NCBI GenBank assembly: GCA_002887195.1 | Contig: PJAB01001908.1 | Location: 1 to 11,531, forward strand | Reading direction: 5' to 3' | Length of the DNA stretch: 11,531 nt | Source: Chrysochromulina parva | Taxonomy: Eukaryota; Haptophyta; Prymnesiales; Chrysochromulinaceae | Part shown: one piece after another, positions 7,270-11,531 of the stretch | How positions within the stretch are numbered: position 1 is the stretch's first letter | Layout of the letters: the number at the start of each line of letters is the position of its first letter | Notes under the pieces: model-generated | Databases searched by the model: none | Seen by the model: only the letters and a program-made list of their open reading frames with translations | What the model was told of the DNA's origin: nothing | Program-made: the position numbers and the translations under genes

Positions 7270-9528
7270 ATGCCTGACATGGAGGCTGTCGAGGCAGCCG
7301 CCAATGCTGGCGTGGCATCGCGCTTGCTCGAACTCGAAGAGGAGAACCTGACATTGCAACGGACCTGTCGAATGCAGCAGGATGAGATCGATCAATTGAG
7401 TGACGAGATCTATGATCTGCGCTGCGCCCAGGACAGCAGCGCAGCCAACGAAGAAGATGTTGCTGCCGCGCCAGCGGCACCACCAGCAGAGTCGCTAGCG
7501 CTCGCCACCGTAGAGATTCGCAAGGCCCGACAGCACACCGTCGCTATGCTGCGAGCGATCCGCACGCTCCAGGCCGCGGCCGGACTGCCCGCTGAAACGG
7601 ACCCCACGACCATGGGTGCAGGCCTCCGCAACATGGCTGTCGCCGAGCTTCGCCACCTAATGCGCCTGACCGAGGACGTGGTGCGCCACTCCCAGAGCGC
7701 CGTGGAGGCCCTGTCGATCGGCCGGCCTTTGACCTCGCGCGCACGCTACCTGCAGCCGCTAGCGGAGCTCATCGGTCCACCGCCGGCTACACGCACCTGG
7801 GAGGACGAGTGGATCGCCCTGAACGTGGAGGCCTTCGCGATCGCCGGCCGGATGGAGTGCGCCAACGAATTTCACGTCAAAATGCACGACACACCAGAGA
7901 GGCTGCGAACCAACTTTAGCCCAACCATCGACGACCTGCTCCGCTCACCCTCGTGGACGCGTGAGCGTGCGGAGCTGTACGTGTTGCTCGGAACCGCGGC
8001 AGGATCCATCAGCCGCGCGCTGCGCGGCCGCGATTCGTGCTACGTGGCCAGCACGTACGCGCTTTGCGAAGCTCTGTTTGAATCGCGCCCCGACTCGAGG
8101 AGCAAGCTACCACCGCGGATGTTCCGCAACATGCTCGGCGAGTGCAGCCTCACCGAGGCGGAGCCGAACTGGAAGCAGCTCGAACAACCGGACGAGACGG
8201 GCTTCTGCGGCCTCACGAGCATGGCACTCACGCTCGTCGACTGCATGCCGCAGAGTTTCACCGAAACCGGCTTCGCTGTGCGCGTGGCAGCCAAGCACCG
8301 CGTTGAACACAAGCCGGCTCCAGGAGACGTGGTTGCCTTCGACTCAGCGCACGATGACGAACACGGCGCCCACACCGCCATCATTACTACCTCCAACAGA
8401 CAGGCGTGCTTCCCGCCGAACACGCAATTCCGCCTCAAGGAAGTGTTCGGTGCTGGCGAATGGGAGGCGCCTGGAGGCAAGTTCCCACAGCAGCGTCTCC
8501 TTGTCGTGACCGCCACTTACCATCCGCCTCGCTCGGATGTGGTGGGCAAGTTCTCGCAGCTCTTTGCCGACCAGCAGCCGAAGCTCTGCGGCAGTCGTGA
8601 AGCACTCATCTTCGGGCGGCCCGAGGCGTGCGCGCTAGGCCTCGACGGCCTAGCTGACAACCCAATGCTCTCCATGGCGGATGAGTTTGCGCGCGACCTC
8701 GAGTGGACGACGTGGGAGGGCGCCAAATACACGCTCCGAAGCGAGTACGAATATGTTACGGGGTCGGCCGTGTCGGCGCCCTGCGGTGCGTCCGGCACAC
8801 GAGACGAGGCGAATGACGGTAAGACGCTTGCCGACTTTCAGGCAGCTGCCAACGCGTGGATCGCCGACCGCCGGCGTAAGGGTCTCGGCACAATACCCGG
8901 AGAGAGCGCCCTGTTGACGCGTGACGAAGTGCTCGCCGTGCGACTGATCACGGGGCCCGCCCACCATCCGATCAACGGGTTCCTTCGCCAGACTTCAAAG
9001 GTCGTTGGCGAGCACCGGCGCATTCTAGCGCAGCACCCGAGCCTCACCTTTGCCGCGACCGTCGGCCACGTGTGCCGCGCCCTCCGCAAGCTCGCTGATG
9101 TGGCATCGGAGGAGGAGATCAGCACTCCCCTGTGGAGAGGCATGCATGGAGCGGTGCCGAGCAGCTTCTGGGAGGAGGACTCGGGATTCATACCCACCTC
9201 GGCACGGCAGGGAGTAGTCGTCGAGCCTGCCTTTATGTCCACGTCGCGTCTAGAGCAGGCATGCATCGATTTCATGCAAGCCGATGGCCCCAATGTGCTG
9301 TGGGTGATCCAGCCACAGCCGGCGACAGGGGGCGTCGATTGCGCCTTCCACAGCGGGGCGAGTGTGAGCATACTTTCGCAGTTTGCCCACGAAGATGAAG
9401 TGCTCTTTGCGCCAGGAACGATGCTGCGTGCCACACCTGAGTCCACCACCGCGAGGGCGAGCGCTCCCTTCGAGGTGGCGGGTAAGAAGAGGTATCGCAT
9501 GATCAAGGTCGTGCCCTCGGTGTTTTGA
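7270..9528 (+). CDS. ADP-ribosyltransferase (R-S-E type) with a coiled-coil N-terminus and a putative NlpC/P60-like region
   Basis: Intact single-exon gene of 752 residues; ATG in a fair context (gcaagccATG). The C-terminal roughly 205 residues look like an arginine-type mono-ADP-ribosyltransferase, which would move ADP-ribose from NAD+ to a protein. Seen: a helical lead-in LTRDEVLAVRLITGPA with INGFLRQ (from about 549), then LWRGMHG with Arg623, FMSTSR with Ser657-Thr658-Ser659, and HEDEVLFAPGTML with Glu708 and Glu710. These form the full R-S-ExE triad; in this family the second Glu is catalytic and the first favours arginine as acceptor. Residues about 17-55 are strongly heptad-like (LLELEEENLTLQR ... 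DEIDQLSDEIYDL), a likely coiled coil. In the middle, GFCGLTSM (Cys313), PGDVVAF (351-357) and HTAII (His368) recall the Cys/PGD/His order of NlpC/P60 thiol hydrolases; this is only a hypothesis. There is no signal peptide or membrane segment, so it is probably intracellular. Substrate unknown. Confidence 0.85.
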   Translation: MPDMEAVEAAANAGVASRLLELEEENLTLQRTCRMQQDEIDQLSDEIYDLRCAQDSSAANEEDVAAAPAAPPAESLALATVEIRKARQHTVAMLRAIRTLQAAAGLPAETDPTTMGAGLRNMAVAELRHLMRLTEDVVRHSQSAVEALSIGRPLTSRARYLQPLAELIGPPPATRTWEDEWIALNVEAFAIAGRMECANEFHVKMHDTPERLRTNFSPTIDDLLRSPSWTRERAELYVLLGTAAGSISRALRGRDSCYVASTYALCEALFESRPDSRSKLPPRMFRNMLGECSLTEAEPNWKQLEQPDETGFCGLTSMALTLVDCMPQSFTETGFAVRVAAKHRVEHKPAPGDVVAFDSAHDDEHGAHTAIITTSNRQACFPPNTQFRLKEVFGAGEWEAPGGKFPQQRLLVVTATYHPPRSDVVGKFSQLFADQQPKLCGSREALIFGRPEACALGLDGLADNPMLSMADEFARDLEWTTWEGAKYTLRSEYEYVTGSAVSAPCGASGTRDEANDGKTLADFQAAANAWIADRRRKGLGTIPGESALLTRDEVLAVRLITGPAHHPINGFLRQTSKVVGEHRRILAQHPSLTFAATVGHVCRALRKLADVASEEEISTPLWRGMHGAVPSSFWEEDSGFIPTSARQGVVVEPAFMSTSRLEQACIDFMQADGPNVLWVIQPQPATGGVDCAFHSGASVSILSQFAHEDEVLFAPGTMLRATPESTTARASAPFEVAGKKRYRMIKVVPSVF
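8895..9525 (+). other. ADP-ribosyltransferase catalytic domain
   Basis: Domain within the preceding gene, about residues 543-752. It contains the helical lobe (LTRDEVLAVRLITGP), the NAD-binding Arg623 strand, the STS motif at 657-659, and the ExE motif (Glu708, Glu710) followed by VLFAPGTML, all in the usual order and spacing. No key residue is missing, so the enzyme is predicted to be active. Confidence 0.82.
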
Positions 9529-10200
9529 GAGTTGACACGCGCGGGTCTCTGTCGAGTGTGTCGACCGCGCGCGCGGCCTGCCGCCGCCGCCGGTCGGGTG
9601 GCGGTGCCCCGTCCCCGTAGGTGCCCCGCTGCCAACCCGGCCTGGCCCCCCGGCCGTCCCGCTGCGCCCGACCGCGGTGCGGGGGGTCTCCTTGCGCCGC
9701 GCACGGCAGAGCACGAATAGGGTCTAGGCGTTAGTCTAGGCGCCCTCCCCCTCGCCTCGCGTCGCCTTGGTCCCCCGCGAGCGCCACTCGGGGACGCTCT
9801 CGAGCCGCGCGATCGGATCGCGTCCATTCATTCGTTTAGATTGAGGGTACAACGTTTTGCTCCGGAGCTCGGAAGAGGCGCGCGTGTGTGCGACCGCCCA
9901 GGTCGTTCTTTCCTAAGATTCTTTGACTGACGTCGTCCGCTGTGCGGTTGAGCACCGCGCGCGGTCGCCCGGGTAGGTCGCCGGTCTGGGCCGGTGCGAG
10001 TGCGCAGTGCCGGACGACGCTCAGTCGACTAACGGAGAGACAGTAGAGAGATAGTAGAGAGACAGTCTCTCGCCCGGAGGCCACGCAGGCGGCCCAGCAG
10101 CTCCTTCCCGTCTTGCGTGAAGAGTGTAGATTAAGTACAATGTAGAGATAAGGCGCCCTGGGGAGTACTCCGGGGGGCCGCGCCACTCACCGGACAATCA
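9529..10200. other. Very GC-rich gap downstream of the ADP-ribosyltransferase gene
   Basis: I see no convincing gene here. The stretch presumably holds the 3' UTR of the plus-strand gene. It contains long C/G runs (around 9640-9690) and small repeats: gtctaggcg at 9722-9730 and 9734-9742, and an 11-bp triple repeat at 10035-10067. It has the look of ribosomal spacer DNA, but I found no 5.8S, 18S, 28S or 5S signature on either strand. Confidence 0.5.
10035..10071. repeat. 11-bp tandem repeat ending in a perfect palindrome
   Basis: Three 11-bp copies (gagagacagta, gagagatagta, gagagacagtc) occupy 10035-10067. The last copy runs into gtctctc, forming gagagac-a-gtctctc (10057-10071), a perfect inverted repeat with 7-bp arms. 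Role unknown. Confidence 0.8.
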
Positions 10201-11054
10201 CACGACCGGACCATGGCGTGGACACTAAAAGTGCTGGAAACGGTCCCCGTCGGAGTTTCGTCACTGACCTCCAAGGGTTTCGTCATCTCTTTATTAGGCA
10301 ACCATGGGTTTCGTCACATGTGGAGATCTCGGGGAATTAAACGAAGGGTCATGGCGCATGAGTCTCCGTATGCGTTAGCCACTTAGCCTTAGCGGGTTTG
10401 CGTTGTTTGCGGGTGGGCGGGTGCTACCGAGCAGCTTCGCCTTCCATTGCAGGGTTGTCACTGTCCTCGTCGGTTATACTTCGGTTACATAGAAAAATTA
10501 GTGAAACCTGAGTGGACGTCTGAGTTCAAGGTTAAGGTAACCTGGAAGGTAAAAGGTAAGGGTGGGGCATGGACCACTGAATCCCGGTTCCTGTGTAGTG
10601 TCTTCTCACCTCAAAAGAAATCTAAAGAAATCCAGCTCTCCTATCGTCTCTTCCCCACATCTTTCACTTCCACCAATCCGATCTATCTAGGCTTCTCTAG
10701 GGGCGGGCCGGAACAGTTCCGCACAATTCCACTACCACTTCCGGTTCCGGCGGTCGTTACGGACCGTTTGCGTTTCGCCCATGGTTTCGCCATCGCATGG
10801 CGTTATGTTTCGCGCCCGCCATCATGTTCATTTTCCTTCGCTCACATCACACGAGCGCGCGCCACAATCATCAAGCACACGCCGCGCTCGCTCGCCTACC
10901 CGGCTCCACACCCGGCTAAACCCCTTTCTCGAGACTCGACCGCAACGCTGCCCGTCAGCCGTCACAGCTCAAGATACAAGAACCGAACAGCGGACCTTGC
11001 AACACGATGGTTCGCTCCAAGTTACTTGAAGCCGTTCATGCAATGGCACACATC
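10201..11054. other. Lower-GC convergent intergenic region
   Basis: Base composition drops visibly compared with the rest of the window. The region lies between the 3' ends of two convergent genes. It contains three copies of gtttcgtca (10255-10263, 10277-10285, 10308-10316) and pyrimidine-rich stretches. A 207-codon open frame at 10447-11070 (plus) shows no recognisable domain, has a His/Ser/Arg/Pro-rich tail, and overlaps the end of the LRR gene, so I do not call it a gene. No tRNA or small RNA was recognised. Confidence 0.45.
10255..10316. repeat. Three spaced copies of gtttcgtca
   Basis: The nonamer gtttcgtca occurs at 10255-10263, 10277-10285 and 10308-10316, the last two extended to gggtttcgtca. 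Spacings of 22 and 31 bp do not indicate a simple tandem repeat. They could be protein-binding sites or remnants of a dispersed repeat. Confidence 0.55.
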
Positions 11055-11531
11055 TCATAGTTGCAGCTGAAAGCCGGCCTTTCCTTCCACTGCTCTACGA
11101 ATTGAGGCCTTCCCTTTCTCTTCGAGACAGTTGTAACAAGTAGACCAGTTGTAACGAAGACTGCGCGTCATAAAAGGGTCGATGTATGACCAGTCACTTT
11201 GCGAAGCGTTAGCCAGGTATCTGGATAACAGGTATGAAGGGGAGTTCGAAATCTTGGCAAACTCACTCAATTTTTGTCAGCGCGCCATTAACACGCAGGG
11301 CGTCGGCGATTGCAGTGATGCCCTCTGCGGTGTAGGTGCCATATTGGTAGCCATCGCGGTCAGTCCAGATGCCACACAGCTTGCTTCCGGAGAGGTCGAT
11401 GCTTGTCAGCCCGCCCATGACGGGTATCAGACCCGCAACGACCATGCCTCCCTCGACTCCGACGTACTTCCCATTCAGGTCCAGTTCCGTGAGCGAGTTG
11501 GCGCGCATCTCCTTGATCGGGATCGCGTTGA
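11055..11531 (-). CDS. Leucine-rich-repeat protein, 3' part (partial at window edge, two exons)
   Basis: The gene runs off the right edge. Exon A (11531-11267) reads NAIPIKEMRANSLTELDLNG, then VGVEGGMVVAGLIPVMGGLT, SIDLSGSKLCGI and TAEGITAIADALRVNGALTKI, a ribonuclease-inhibitor-like LRR pattern with L-x-x-L-D-L strands and A-x-A-L helices. At 11266 the minus strand reads GTGAGT, a strong donor. Splicing to GCAG at 11161 gives ALTKIDLRYN, exactly the next expected LRR strand. Exon B (11160-11055) then ends EEKGKASIRRAVEGKAGFQLQL, in my memory a standard C-terminus of this algal LRR family, with TGA at 11057-11055. The final repeat carries six extra residues (WSTCYN) from an 18-bp duplication. 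LRRs of this type are protein-binding scaffolds; no partner can be inferred. The N-terminus lies outside the window. Confidence 0.82.
11120..11155 (-). repeat. 18-bp in-frame duplication in the last LRR exon
   Basis: On the plus strand cagttgtaac occurs at 11128-11137 and again at 11146-11155, 18 bp apart. On the coding strand gttacaactg starts both copies, giving LRYN-WSTCYN-CLEEKG where a plain repeat would read LRYNCLEEKG. The insertion keeps the frame. Confidence 0.75.
11161..11266 (-). other. 106-bp intron of the LRR gene
   Basis: GTGAGT...GCGCAG on the minus strand, phase 2 (splits the Asp codon GA|T). A ggCTAACg sequence resembles a branch site but sits about 50 nt before the acceptor. 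Removing the intron connects the LTKI end of exon A with DLRYN of exon B. Without removal the frame stops after LTKIE at the TGA inside the donor. Confidence 0.8.

Noticed and set aside
3898..7395. Remodeller start at 7395 (97 residues further upstream)
   Set aside because: It would lie inside the divergent ADP-ribosyltransferase gene, and the extra residues show no chromatin-protein features; the Met at 7104 is more likely.
9836..10186. 116-codon open frame on the minus strand
   Set aside because: No recognisable family; composition follows the local GC bias and repeats.
9540..10200. Ribosomal DNA spacer
   Set aside because: The look is similar, but no 5.8S, 18S, 28S or 5S conserved sequence is present on either strand.
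10447..11070. 207-codon open frame on the plus strand
   Set aside because: No domain, Ser/Pro/Arg-rich tail, and it overlaps the recognisable last exon of the LRR gene on the other strand.
11190..11262. Possible tRNA because of a gttcgaa sequence near 11244
   Set aside because: The T-arm and acceptor stems do not pair, and the stretch is the LRR intron.

Overview
The window is GC-rich nuclear DNA from a microbial eukaryote. Evidence for this is a chromatin remodeller gene interrupted by a spliceosomal intron, coding exons full of trinucleotide and short peptide repeats, a second small intron with GTGAGT...GCAG borders, and protein families (an arginine-type ADP-ribosyltransferase and an 'IPIKEMRANSLTELDL'-type leucine-rich repeat protein) that I associate with haptophyte algae such as Emiliania, Chrysochromulina or Prymnesium. 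A dinoflagellate or pelagophyte cannot be excluded. The assignment comes from memory of these families, not from a search.

Layout: (1) 96-7104, minus strand, is one very large gene for a CHD1-like chromodomain/SNF2 remodeller of about 2290 residues. It has two coding exons separated by a 136-bp intron made of two 68-bp tandem copies. Its stop codon lies inside a 28-bp minisatellite that reaches the left edge of the window. (2) 7105-7269 is a 165-bp gap between two divergent genes, probably a shared promoter. (3) 7270-9528, plus strand, is an intact 752-residue gene: a coiled-coil start, a central Cys/His region that could be an NlpC/P60-like thiol hydrolase, and a C-terminal ADP-ribosyltransferase domain with a complete R-S-E triad. 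(4) 9529-11054 is a 1.5-kb stretch between the ends of two convergent genes. Its left part is very GC-rich with small repeats, and its right part (from about 10200) has clearly lower GC. I see no convincing gene in it. (5) 11055-11531, minus strand, is the 3' end of a leucine-rich-repeat gene that runs off the right edge. It has two exons and a 106-bp intron, and an 18-bp internal duplication in the last exon.

The genes do not form a pathway: one is a chromatin remodeller, one a predicted protein-modifying enzyme, one a repeat-scaffold protein. The common theme is tandem duplication at many scales, namely triplets, 12-, 15-, 18-, 21-, 28-, 30- and 68-bp units. In two places it appears to have changed gene structure: a doubled intron with three AG|GT boundaries in the remodeller, and an in-frame insertion in the LRR gene.
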